Source of the DNA: Pteria penguin
Taxonomy: Eukaryota > Mollusca > Bivalvia > Pterioida > Pteriidae
Assembly: GCA_035048485.1 (NCBI GenBank)
Contig: CM068587.1
Coordinates: forward strand, 31,667,001 to 31,731,000
Direction of reading: 5' to 3'
DNA: 64,000 nucleotides
Part shown: in pieces, positions 38,751 through 64,000 of the stretch
Layout of the letters: every line of letters starts with the position of its first letter
Numbering within the stretch: position 1 is the first letter of the stretch
Made by a program: the position numbers and the translations under genes
Notes under the pieces: generated by a model
The model's database searches: none
Told to the model about the DNA's origin: nothing
The model's input: the letters and a program-made list of their open reading frames with translations, nothing else

Positions 38751-39032
38751 ATTGAGTGATTATTGTTGACGTCACTCCACGATTATTTGAACGTACATTG
38801 CACATATCGTAATAACATATGCTTGATGCATTGTGTAGAATTTTAAATACCTTTGCAACGGACCCACCCGAAGAAGTGAGGAATCTTTTATATGTCTCCC
38901 CTACCGTGACATGGGACCTCGGTTTTCATTGTCTCATTCGAAAGACAGGATATCGGTATGCTCATGGCGGGAGTCGAACCTGGGACCTTTGCGGTCACAA
39001 ACGGAGCACCTCATCCACTGAGCCACATCGAC
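38751..39032 (-). mobile_element. tRNA-derived SINE, copy 2
   Basis: Same family and orientation as copy 1, more diverged, with the tRNA-like head at the right (B-box region 38,980-38,969) and the GACGTCA-containing tail at the left. No clear target-site duplication was found. Confidence 0.85.
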
Positions 39033-39330
39033 TGATAACGATAGAATTGATTGATTGATTGATTGATTATTGTTTTACGTCACTCCACGATTATTTCACG
39101 TATCTGTCTGATGCATTGCATAGAAGTTTATACCTTTGCAACGGACCCTCCCGAAGCGGTGAGGGATTTTTACGTGCCACGTCTACCGTGACACGGGACC
39201 TCGGTTTTTACTGTCTCATCCGAAAGACAGAACACCGGTGTGCCCAGGGCGGGAGTCGAACCCGGGACCTCTCGATCACGAGCCGAGCACCTTATCCACT
39301 AGGCCACATCGGCTTTGATAACGATAGAAT
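39033..39330 (-). mobile_element. tRNA-derived SINE, copy 3
   Basis: The element (39,048-39,315) is flanked by TGATAACGATAGAAT at 39,033-39,047 and 39,316-39,330, a 15-bp duplication. On the minus strand the head folds into a tRNA-like shape with A box GGCCTAGTGG, a CTCGTGA anticodon-like loop (CGT, threonine-like) and B box GGTTCGACTCCC. It inserted directly beside the head of copy 2. The body carries ACGTAAAAC and ends in ATTG-type repeats. Confidence 0.92.
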
Positions 39331-39664
39331 AATATGTATAAATGAGTTTGTACGTGCATGTAGGTTGTGGCTTGAATTCATGTAAAATTTATAATGTTAT
39401 AAATCTAGACCTTGGTCGTAGATATATGTCCCTGATTCAGACCGTTGGATCATATTTCGAAGTTCTCTCCAACCATTTGTAGACAATCGTGTTATTGTCA
39501 AACACTAAGTTGCTAGGAGAGAAAGTCCCTTTTTATCAACCTCCACGTGTTTGTCTTTCTTTTTTATCCATGCATTCTTGTACAATTGTTTTTGATTTAA
39601 CTGGAACTATACCCTATGTCCTTGGTGAGTAATATAAATCAAATTAATATCTTCAACTACTGGT
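39331..39664. other. Unannotated spacer
   Basis: No supported gene or repeat. Confidence 0.5.
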
Positions 39665-39843
39665 ATGCATGCGCGGATCGCACGGTGGACCGGGGGGTTT
39701 GGACCCACACTGAGATTAGGCGAAAGTTACTATTTCGTTGTTTTTCGATGTGAAATGTTTAATTTTACCCACAAAACATGGTTGGACCCCTTTATTCAGA
39801 GGGGGAGGACCCCCTATCGACAAGATGTCTGGATCCACGCCTG
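39665..39843. mobile_element. Possible MITE-like element, family Z
   Basis: About 180 bp with GCGCGGATC near the left end and GGATCCACGCCTG at the right, G/C-rich ends and no coding capacity beyond a chance frame. Terminal inverted repeats are weak, so this call is tentative. Confidence 0.4.
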
Positions 39844-40008
39844 CTATCATTTGATAACAGATAGTTTTATCTTTATTTAAAAGCAGTAAACAAGCACATG
39901 CGCCCGTCACTTCACGAGTAGACAAGTAATCAATTGGATAATATGACAGTTGTTTTAAATAACTGGCTTATGATGTCACTTTTAAAAATGTCAATCACAT
40001 TTGATATC

Positions 40009-40145
40009 CAGTGGCGGATACAGGATTTCCGAAAAGGGGGGGGGGGCGCACATGTGTATTAGCCAAATTACTCAAATTAACTCTGGGGCCGGGGCCCCCG
40101 CCCCCCCCCCCCCCCCCCCCCCCCATCTTTCTTAATCCGTCACTA
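40009..40145. mobile_element. MITE-like element, copy 2 of family Y
   Basis: Begins CAGTGGCGGATACAGG and ends AATCCGTCACT. The interior shares GGATTTCCGAAAA, GTATTAGCCAAA and a GGGGCCCCC-type block with the reverse of 37,083-37,261. A C run of over 20 nt near 40,100 is probably variable. Confidence 0.65.
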
Positions 40146-40718
40146 ACATCAGTAAAGACAGAAGTGGAATTTCAAAACCAGTAGTAACACATCGGATCGA
40201 ACTCGGATTGCTTGTACCTCAAGGTAAGTGCTGTAGCACTACGTCATTAAAAGTTGTGTATGTTACTTAGAAGTGCCCCTACCTACTTTCCATACAGATA
40301 ATTGTAAATCAGACTTCTGCGTTTGCTCTATGTATATAAAATCACAATGGGAAGCAAATCAAACGTCAGATGGTCAAAACCTATTGTTATCTATTTAGGG
40401 TAGAGTTGAGGTTAGTTTGTGATGTTGCTATAGAAGTCAGCCAAAAAGTGCCTCTGTCCACCATGTGTACTTAAATATTTTTAAGCGATAGGGGTTTTAT
40501 ATCAGCTTCATATAGAATACTGAAAACGGGGTGACGGTTCTGTGGAAAAAGGGGGGTCGATTTGGTGATTGGATAAAATTATTTATTTTCAAACAAGCTA
40601 TCGATAAAATATGATCTTGTGTGTATCTCATTTGATAGTAAAACTACATACCCCCATTGGAAATATTGTATATCTTGCTCTTCACAGACAATAATTGCTC
40701 TATCTCATATTAATTTCT

Positions 40719-40756
<38 letters not shown>

Positions 40757-41195
40757 TTTTAATGATATCAAAGTACAAATATATCAATGCACTTAAATAC
40801 ATTTAAAGATAATGTTAAATATAATCTATAAATCTGTTATTGATTTATTGATAAGACAACGGTCTAGACTTATGAATGTATGCCAGTTGTGGAAGTCTGA
40901 TTATTAATTTTTAGTTCAATCAAAAGCAGACAATTTATTTTCATAGTATCAGATCGCCAGAATACCTGTTTAAGAAACTGCCCCTACTTCAAAATCAAAT
41001 GTTCGTCTCCGAATTTGTGAATTTAAAATGTAAAATGTGTTAATTTTTTTTTCTTTTGAAAACACACTTTTCCCATTGGTAATATTTTCAATGTATCTTA
41101 TTCGTTATATCTTTTCTGAATATCGCTTTATCCTTAAACCTCCCTCCATCCACGTACCATCCTCCGGGAAAGTTAGTATGTAGACTGAGTATACA
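40146..41195. other. Unannotated spacer with (GA)n at 40,723-40,752
   Basis: No supported gene. The only clear feature is a run of about 15 GA units. Confidence 0.6.
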
Positions 41196-41413
41196 TAGGC
41201 AGATCTAAAACTTTTTGAAAGGAGGAGGGATGGGGTTGCAGTCTCCCATGACTAATGTTTTGCACTATTCGATCTGGAAATCTGGAAAAAAGGGGGTGTT
41301 TGCAGTCCTAAAAATGGTCGAAAATGACATTGTTTTTTTTTTTTTTTGTAGAATTTTCTGACCAAAAGGGAGGAGGGTTTGCAAACCCCCCCCCCCCTTC
41401 TAAATCCGCCGAT
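41196..41413. mobile_element. MITE-like element, copy 2 of family X
   Basis: Shares CATGACTAATGTTTTGCACT, CTAAAAATGG and TTTTCTGACCAAA with 36,615-36,801 in the same order and orientation, and ends AAATCCGCCGATGG. The left end is degraded. Confidence 0.65.
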
Positions 41414-41947
41414 GGTATATCATATCATCTACAAACAAGCATATAAAATATAGATAATATTTAATATTAACACAGTGGATATTTACACTTCAACAGGTGA
41501 CTGATAGGTTATCTTTGGTAAGTTAATCGATTTTTGTTTTTGCATTAAGTAATATTTACATTTACGTTTACTCTCTCTCTCTCTTCTTTCCCAAACCGTG
41601 GTGTTAATTAATCAGTACTGTTGTTAAATAGAACTATCTAAACTTATACGATAACATATACTATTGCTCTGTTGTATAAATTATATGTAGATAGATACAA
41701 TGTCATTTAAAAAATAGTGAAAAAAATATTGGAAATTAAAGTGGTTACGTCTTCAGTGATAGTCAAAATGATTTGTCATTAATATTTTACATCAAAAAGA
41801 CGGTGGATGGGTGGGTGGTGGTGGTGTTTCAATCTCAATGGAACAACTTCTGGATCGACCAAGGTGAGCTTATTCTCATGTTGATGTCCATGATGGAAAT
41901 TGAAACGTTAAGTTGTGGTAATGAATGCTTTGGTTCCTTTTAGGAGT
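41414..41947. other. Unannotated spacer
   Basis: AT-rich, with a short CT run near 41,572. No supported gene. Confidence 0.5.
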
Positions 41948-42144
41948 CCTAGCCAGTGGCGAGGGGCAGACTTGGTGTAGTGGTTAAGCGCTTGGCTTCG
42001 GCGCCGACGATCCGGGTTCGATTCCCGGGTTGCCCCACTATGTTTAAGAGGTTGGTAACCTCCTGCTTCCATGTCGCGATATAACTGAAATATTGTTGAA
42101 AGCGACGTAAAACACCTATCAACCAACCAACCTAGCCAGTGGCG
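41948..42144 (+). mobile_element. Second SINE type, tRNA-like head, 169 bp, with 14-bp target-site duplication
   Basis: The element (41,962-42,130) starts GGGGCAGACTTGG after one base, with A box TGGTGTAGTGG (41,973-41,983) and B box GGTTCGATTCC (42,015-42,025). The two ends of the first 75 nt pair as an acceptor-like stem. The tail has AAAGCGACGTAAAAC and CCAA-type repeats, like the other SINE family but with a shorter body. CCTAGCCAGTGGCG flanks it (41,948-41,961; 42,131-42,144). A functional tRNA is unlikely given the poor anticodon arm and attached tail. Confidence 0.88.
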
Positions 42145-42357
42145 TAGCGCCCTTTTCGCAAAAACACATATGAATACACAGCAATATATAGGTCTTTAGA
42201 AATTATTTATATTAATAACATATTAATAGAGTGTATACAATTCATGTAATACATGTATATTTTGAAATTTACATTTTTTTTAAGTATAATTTCCACTTTC
42301 CGCAGATCCCCTTTTTAATTTGAATTCTCGAAATTTTAGACTAGCTACGCCATTTCT
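42131..42357. mobile_element. Probable MITE interrupted at its left end by the SINE
   Basis: The left end CCAGTGGCGTAGC and right end GCTACGCCATTTCTAG are inverted relative to each other, about 225 bp apart. The SINE duplication includes the left terminus, so the SINE landed at the edge of this older element. Confidence 0.55.
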
Positions 42358-43140
42358 AGCTGTTGATATTGTAGATGCGATGGTTTCGCCGTCACGCAAG
42401 TGACCTATTTCTGAACCTATTGACATCATTGTTGTCAAGGTGTATTCATAAGTTATTATGCTGAGCTGTTTATTTTACGCTTGCCGACTGAGCAACTTGG
42501 TGATTTAAACAACCACAATGGGTCTACCCTGTGAATTCCCTTATAGCTACGTATTCTAATTATAGATTATACACGAGTTTTAAGGTATCAGCTCTCGTTT
42601 GGAATTTCCCTTACTGTCACACGCATGACTCATTTATCGTCGTAACATAAATAGTTTACCTTTTCCAAAACAATCTCATACCTGTTCCTTCGGTCATAGA
42701 GGACAAAAGGGAAGAAAAAAAGAAACATAGGTAAAAGTAAATGTTGGACATTTATCTAAACATTTAAAAGCTTGAAAGCATATAAAAGATAAAAATAAAA
42801 TAATCTTTAAAAAGAAGAGGAATACAAATAATTACAAAATTTATTATTAATTTTGAAAATCTAGATAAAGTTAGATGCAAAGACATTTAATGGTGAGAAA
42901 GTGTTCAAAATTTCGTTTTTGCGTGTGGCATTACACATACATTAATACACAGACGTTATAATTTATGTAGCTGGATCTTTTTTCAAAAGTTATAGGAGAC
43001 GGGTTCGCATACACGATATGAAATATATGTAGCGACCTCCCGTACATTCGAATTTCATTAAACATGTCTTTTTTAACTCATTTTCTTGGGGGTTTTTTTT
43101 GGTCTTAACACATCTTTTTCTGTACGGGAAAGAATCAGAA
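42358..43140. other. Upstream region of gene D
   Basis: No protein gene is supported. A TATAAAAG at 42,781-42,788 (plus) and a possible donor after 42,892 (ATG|GTGAG) could be the gene D promoter and leader exon, but neither resembles the A/B/C promoter and there is no independent support. Confidence 0.3.
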
Positions 43141-43205
43141 AGGGGGAGGGGGGAGGTTGGGGTTGTGTGTGTGTGTGTGGGGGGGGGGGGGGGGAGGGAG
43201 GGGGT
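43141..43205 (+). repeat. G-rich tract with (TG)n, potential G-quadruplex
   Basis: The plus strand has several runs of three or more G, a short TG repeat and a run of about 16 G, some 350 bp upstream of the gene D start codon. It could fold as a G-quadruplex or simply be low-complexity DNA. Confidence 0.6.
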
Positions 43206-43533
43206 GTTAGTAAATACATTCTGTTTGACTGGCGACATGTTAGTGAAAGGTAATATATATGGCGTCATATGTTGGCGTTTATGAAGGGATTGGTTTGGAA
43301 TTTTATCCGAGAGCTCAGAAGATTCATATTTCACCATCGTGGTGCAATACACTATCTATTTATAGCACAGATAACAATACACTACGGCGGTCAGATTTAT
43401 TTAGCTTGAAGAAAGTAGTTCAAGAAATGGATAAAATTTTTATGATATTAAAAGATTACAATAAATACGATATATAATAATATTCATTTGTATTTATTTG
43501 TTATTTTTATTTATGTGAATTATATTTTTGCAG

Positions 43534-43555
43534 AAAAGGTGATCTACCTTTCTCT
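43534..43555 (+). other. Gene D 5' untranslated part of exon 2
   Basis: A TTTTTGCAG acceptor ends at 43,533 and the first ATG follows at 43,556, mirroring the A/B/C exon 2. An upstream leader exon must exist but was not located with confidence. Confidence 0.6.
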
Positions 43556-59765
<16,210 letters not shown>

Positions 59766-60290
59766 TAGTAGTGGTAATTGTATAACGTGAAATATAATTG
59801 CAATAACATAATTATTATATTATATTATATTATCAAGAAATCTGGCTGTTCGGTGCTATGTGTTTTGATACAGAAGAATGCTTTAAAAATACCTTTCAAC
59901 ATTATATATATATTTAATTATATATATAGTTTTGTTGTTGATGGATCTAGTCGTCATCCGATAATACCGGACAAGGATTGCGTCTTGTATTCCTTGAGAG
60001 ATTAAAAAAGTTTTATTAACAACATATTCCAGGGTAGTCTTGATTTGACATTATTCAGCGAATATACATTGTGCCTTTGTGAATACATAAATATTAACTA
60101 TGCTTCCTGGCAAGACATATATATTGTTTTGACATAATCAACAACTCAGGGCCAAAGTTATGATTTGTTTAATATTTTATATATGTATTTGTGTGCATTG
60201 CCTATATGTATTTTATTCTTGTAGAAGATAAAAAGCATATGTTTTACTTTCGTCATTGTGAAGTTGTAACGGTTAAGTTTTATACGTCCG
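59766..60290 (+). other. Gene D 3' untranslated region and flank
   Basis: After the TAG the sequence is AT-rich with no gene. ATTAAA at 60,001-60,006, 236 nt past the stop, is the nearest plausible polyadenylation signal; AATAAA also occurs much further on (about 61,395 and 61,516). Confidence 0.4.
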
Positions 60291-60427
60291 CATTATGCGC
60301 ATTATGTTATGGCGCTGTCCGTACAGCGTCAATCTGGCGTTCGTCCGTCCGACGTTTGCCTCTCGTCTGTAGGTTATAAATTGTCCTGACCATAAGATTT
60401 TACCTTTTGCTTGAATTTGAATATTTT

Positions 60428-60882
60428 ACAGAATTGTTGTCCAGGTCCCAAGGATGAGTTACGACCTTGAACTAGGTCATATTTGCGAGGTTAATCTCAC
60501 AGTGCTTATGTCCGTAAACTTCCTGTCCGAGCCATAACTTTATATTCGTTGTATGAATTTGAATAATATTTCACGGAATTCTTGTCCAGGTCTCAAGTAT
60601 GTGTTATGACCTTGAACTAAGGTCATATCTGCAAGGTCAAGGTCGCAGTGCTTATGTCAAGTAAATTTTTGTCCGGTCATCTTTGATGCATACATGGATT
60701 TGAATAATATTTCACCAAAATGTTGCCTAGGACCCAAAAGTGTGTCATGACCTTGAACCATGTCTTTTTATTCCTTGCGTGGATTTGAATAATATTTCAT
60801 AGAATTGTTGCCCATGACTCAAGGGTGTGTCATTTCCTTGAACTAGGGGAGTATCTTCAAGGTCAATGTAACAGTGCTTACC
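60428..60882. repeat. Degenerate tandem repeat with TGACCTTGA motifs
   Basis: About four units of 85-145 bp, each with GAATTGTTG-type start, TGACCTTGAACT, AAGGTCA and GAATTTGAATAATATTTCA segments. The preceding 60,290-60,427 (GGCGCTGTCCGTACAGCG, CGTCCGTCCGACG) seems to be its unique flank. Confidence 0.75.
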
Positions 60883-62394
60883 GTATGTCTCCCACTTCAA
60901 TTAAAGCGAAGGACAGATCATGCAACACTAAGCAATGCTCTTGTTATTTTGTTGATTTTCTCGATTGTGCAACGGCAAATAGATAATGATTTCATACTTT
61001 GTATCAAAATTAAGATGATAAGAAAATCTCGAGGCGTTTATAATAAAATAGAAAATATTTGTATTTACATTAATTTAAGGTTAGTGTCTGTGAATATTGT
61101 AATTTTATCATACATGCATTATGAAGTGTCAATATGGAAAATATATTCTTTTATGTTATTTGTCAAATTGTCATGAGACTTGAGTTGATCGAGTCGTATC
61201 ACTTTGATTTATTTGATGTATTATTTAATGTATATGATTTGTACATATAGTTTTATATTGTTTAAATTTGAGTACTGGGTCCGGGGCATGCAATGAGAAC
61301 ATATTTAAATCAATTATTTCAATTTATTCCATTGTCAAATGTTCAAATACATGTAGATCGTTATGCATAATGGTATAATTCTATTTATGAATAGAATAAA
61401 ACACAGCCATGTCCAAATCTCAGGTATTAATTCATTTGAAAACATGACCTAGGTAATTTGTCAGTTTATACCATGCTACTGCATGAAGCTGTTAAAAGTC
61501 AGGAAATTGTTGTCCTGTAATAAACTGTCGTGTTCTTTATTTTGTTTTAATTATGTCTCTGTAGTCCTTTTACAACTTTGATACTGATGATCAAAGAGAT
61601 CATATAGAAAGTAAACGTCCTCCTCGTGACACTGCGAACAAAGTCTACATGTAGAAACTATCATGTAGACATGACTGTCTACCCGTCCATCAGAACATGT
61701 CCGGTTCATTAAATATGTACGTTTCCCTTTTTTGTAGTCGATACTTAACGTAATAATTACCCAAGGACAATGTGTGTAATGGCTTTGGCCGAGGTCATAT
61801 CGATCATTAAGGTAAAAAGTAACACCTGATTAAAGTAATTCCAGTCCACATTGTCCCCCTTAACAGGAGGACGATTCGTGTCTTACATATACTTAAAGAA
61901 TTCTTATCAATGATATAATGACGTTTCGTGACCTACTTTTGTTTTATCGAACAATACAAGAATCCAGCATCGTCTGTGGTCACAAACAATAACTTCAAGA
62001 TTTTATTGTGAATACTCCCAGTTTTACGGATAAATAACACTAATAAATTAGCAAGGGGTGTGGGTTTGCACAAGGAATGTAATTAACAGAACATGCCTAC
62101 TACAATTATTGTTTTATACCTCTTAAAACGTTAAATATGAAAGTAACTGTGTCATGTAATTGCGAATGTGTATTCAAAACAAAGAAGCGTCCAATGTCAT
62201 GCCCGACTGTCCAGACTCGCCATGGACGATGTAAATTCATCTATCTGCACTTTCAGTGTTTCATGGTTTTACTTCGAGTTATCAAACATACAGTGAATGT
62301 AACCAGATTTGAACCCACGATCCTCCAAATGCCAAACGATCTTGCTTTGTTAATGTCTGAAAAAAAAGTTGTTTACGTCATGTCAAGATTATTT
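60883..62394. other. Unannotated 3' region
   Basis: No supported gene; frames at 60,874-61,176 and 62,137-62,592 lack domains and the latter runs into a degraded SINE. Confidence 0.55.
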
Positions 62395-62660
62395 CCTTTA
62401 TACAGTGGCGACATGTACAGAAATTTCGACCTTTGTGACGGATCCACCCGAAAGAGTGAGTTTTTTTGCAGGACAACGTATACCATGACACAAGACCTCG
62501 GTCTGTACTTTGCAGGACAACACCTACCAAGACACGAGAACTCGTCCGTACTTTCTCATCTAAAAGACCGATCATCGACAAGGAGTCACTGACAGAGCGC
62601 GAATCTGATATTTGGTCCAGATCAAAATCCCCTATCTATTGAGCTACATGTATGCCAGCT
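62395..62660 (-). mobile_element. tRNA-derived SINE, degraded copy 5
   Basis: It shares TTCGACCTTTGTGACGGATC, CCACCCGAA and ACCTCGGT segments with copies 1-4 in the same order, but the tRNA-like head is worn and a stretch with ACACAAGACCTCGGTCTGTA, then ACACGAGAACTCGTCCGTAC, is duplicated. Confidence 0.65.
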
Positions 62661-62918
62661 CCCTCTGGAATATCGTTAAGTGTTCAAAATAAAGCAATGG
62701 CACCGTTAAGCGGAGTGTCCACAAACGATATAATGACCTTGACATCGACCCTGAAAATTATTAAGAAACATGTGTAGGATACGTGAAATTGCATTGAGCA
62801 TTTAGTCTTCTATCATGTTCAAAACATAGACAAAATGCACCTGTCCTATATCCCTCAGGTAACTCTGTTGTGATGGGGATACTTATTAAAATATTGATCT
62901 ATAACGGTATTACCCTAG

Positions 62919-63001
62919 CTTATCCCATCTTATCCCTTATCTCATCTTATCCCTTATCTCATCTTATCCCTTATCTCATCTTATCCCTTATCTCATCTTA
63001 A
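62919..63001. repeat. 17-bp minisatellite
   Basis: About 4.5 units of TTATCCCTTATCTCATC, almost perfect. Confidence 0.95.
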
Positions 63002-64000
63002 AGAAGTCGCTATACATGTTCTTCAGTATGTACTCAGGTTGTGTTCGGATCTCAATGAATCATTTGCCATGTCAGTTTTCGATCCACAATACAATTGCAT
63101 CTTAGATAGTTACAACATATTCAAGACTCTTGCCTACCTAAAGCCAGAATGTTATGCTTAAGATGAAGTCTTGATTTTATCTGGTAAAGTAATGCCTGAC
63201 ACAACATAAATGCATGTTTCACACACCTCCTCATCTTAACATCCTCTAACCATTTTGCATAGTTCATTCTTTTAATCAGAAGCATAAACAATTAAAAACA
63301 AAAAAACAAAAAAGAAACCTTCCCTTCATAACATCTTCAAAATAAGCAATGGCAATCAATAGTTGGTACAACATAAAATTCTGTAGCAGTCAGGTACAAC
63401 AGTTGATGGACAGACTGGAATCGAACAAAGAAACCCCAGTCTTCCATGGTAATTCTCCATCAGATATCCTTGTGTGACCCAATATACATCAAATCTCGTT
63501 ACTAAAGAGAAGCATGTCATTCAGTTATCAGTTTCATTTAATTAACTTTGTGATAAAACAAAATATGTTATTTCAATCAAAGTGTTGAAATTTTAGAAAA
63601 GATCTAACATACAGTGACTATAACCTTATGTTAAAGTCGATACTTCAGTCTACATCAGTAAGTGCAAAAGTTATCAAGATGACAGCATTGATTATGTAAT
63701 TAACATTACGCATGGTACTAATAGGAATTTAAAGTTTTAAATCAAACATTTTTGGAGGGTCTAGATTTATATTCAATTTCAAAGTAATTCTTATGATTTC
63801 CTTCAAAATGTTTTATAAAGCATATTTCATAGCACAGCATAAAATTTTGATCATAATTCAATACACAAAAGATTTAGTCATGTGTCTTGTATCAATAGAA
63901 AAGAGTCTTGTGAGAAGCAAAATCAATAACAGAACTGGTGACCTATATTGAGAGATATTGCAAATCATATTTTCATCTTTTTCATTTTTAAAATTTGCTT
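63002..64000. other. Unannotated region to the window end
   Basis: AT-rich sequence with a short AAAAAC-type run near 63,295; no supported gene or repeat. Confidence 0.5.

Noticed and set aside
39243..39315. Possible tRNA-Thr (CGT) gene on the minus strand
   Set aside because: The cloverleaf-like head is part of a 268-bp SINE flanked by a 15-bp target-site duplication.
41962..42037. Possible functional tRNA gene
   Set aside because: A and B boxes and an acceptor-like stem are present, but the anticodon arm does not give a 7-nt loop, and a SINE tail with target-site duplication follows.
42990..43352. 120-residue frame with a Pro-rich stretch on the minus strand
   Set aside because: The Pro run is the complement of the G-rich tract; no domain or splice support.
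62137..62592. 151-residue open frame
   Set aside because: Its second half overlaps a degraded antisense SINE and the first half has no recognisable feature.

Overview
The window is eukaryotic genomic DNA: AT-rich, intron-dense (GT-AG introns), full of microsatellites, tRNA-derived SINEs with a CGTAAAAC...(ATTG)n-type tail, small foldback/MITE-like elements and retroelement tails. That repeat mixture, with a multi-copy MRP1-type transporter family, suggests a bivalve or other lophotrochozoan mollusc. This is inference; no species can be named from the sequence.

All convincing protein-coding content belongs to one family: ABCC/MRP1-like ATP-binding-cassette exporters (TMD0-L0-TMD1-NBD1-L1-TMD2-NBD2). 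Four loci are present. Gene A (about 1-6,395, minus) is cut by the left edge and shows exons 1-17. Gene B (about 10,290-20,290, minus) has a 1,191-bp deletion that fuses exons 5 and 8, breaks the frame and probably makes it a pseudogene. Gene C (about 24,200-36,135, minus) appears complete: 28 coding exons, 4,407 nt, 1,468 aa. Gene D (43,556-59,765, plus) is also complete at 1,468 aa with the same exon phases, but its sequence and repeat-rich introns are much diverged. A, B and C form a head-to-tail array of about 13.9-15.1-kb units. C and D are divergently transcribed, about 7.4 kb apart.

Layout: 1-6.4 kb gene A; 6.4-10.3 kb intergenic with (TAC)n and (AC)n; 10.3-20.3 kb gene B; 20.3-24.2 kb duplicated intergenic; 24.2-36.2 kb gene C; 36.2-43.5 kb repeat-rich divergent spacer with SINEs, MITE-like elements, a foldback and a G-rich tract; 43.5-59.8 kb gene D, whose introns hold reverse-transcriptase fragments, a SINE, a long hairpin and microsatellites; 59.8-64 kb 3' flank with repeats only.

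The proteins would be plasma- or organelle-membrane exporters of amphipathic anions and conjugates by analogy with MRP1. The array looks like recent lineage-specific amplification with one copy decaying. The near-identity of A and B on one side of the deletion, and its drop on the other, means an assembly artefact or gene conversion must be considered. I saw no wholly new molecular system. The strongest leads are the fused exon in B, the identity step at its breakpoint, the SINE family with clear target-site duplications, and an in-frame retroelement tail in intron 11 of D.
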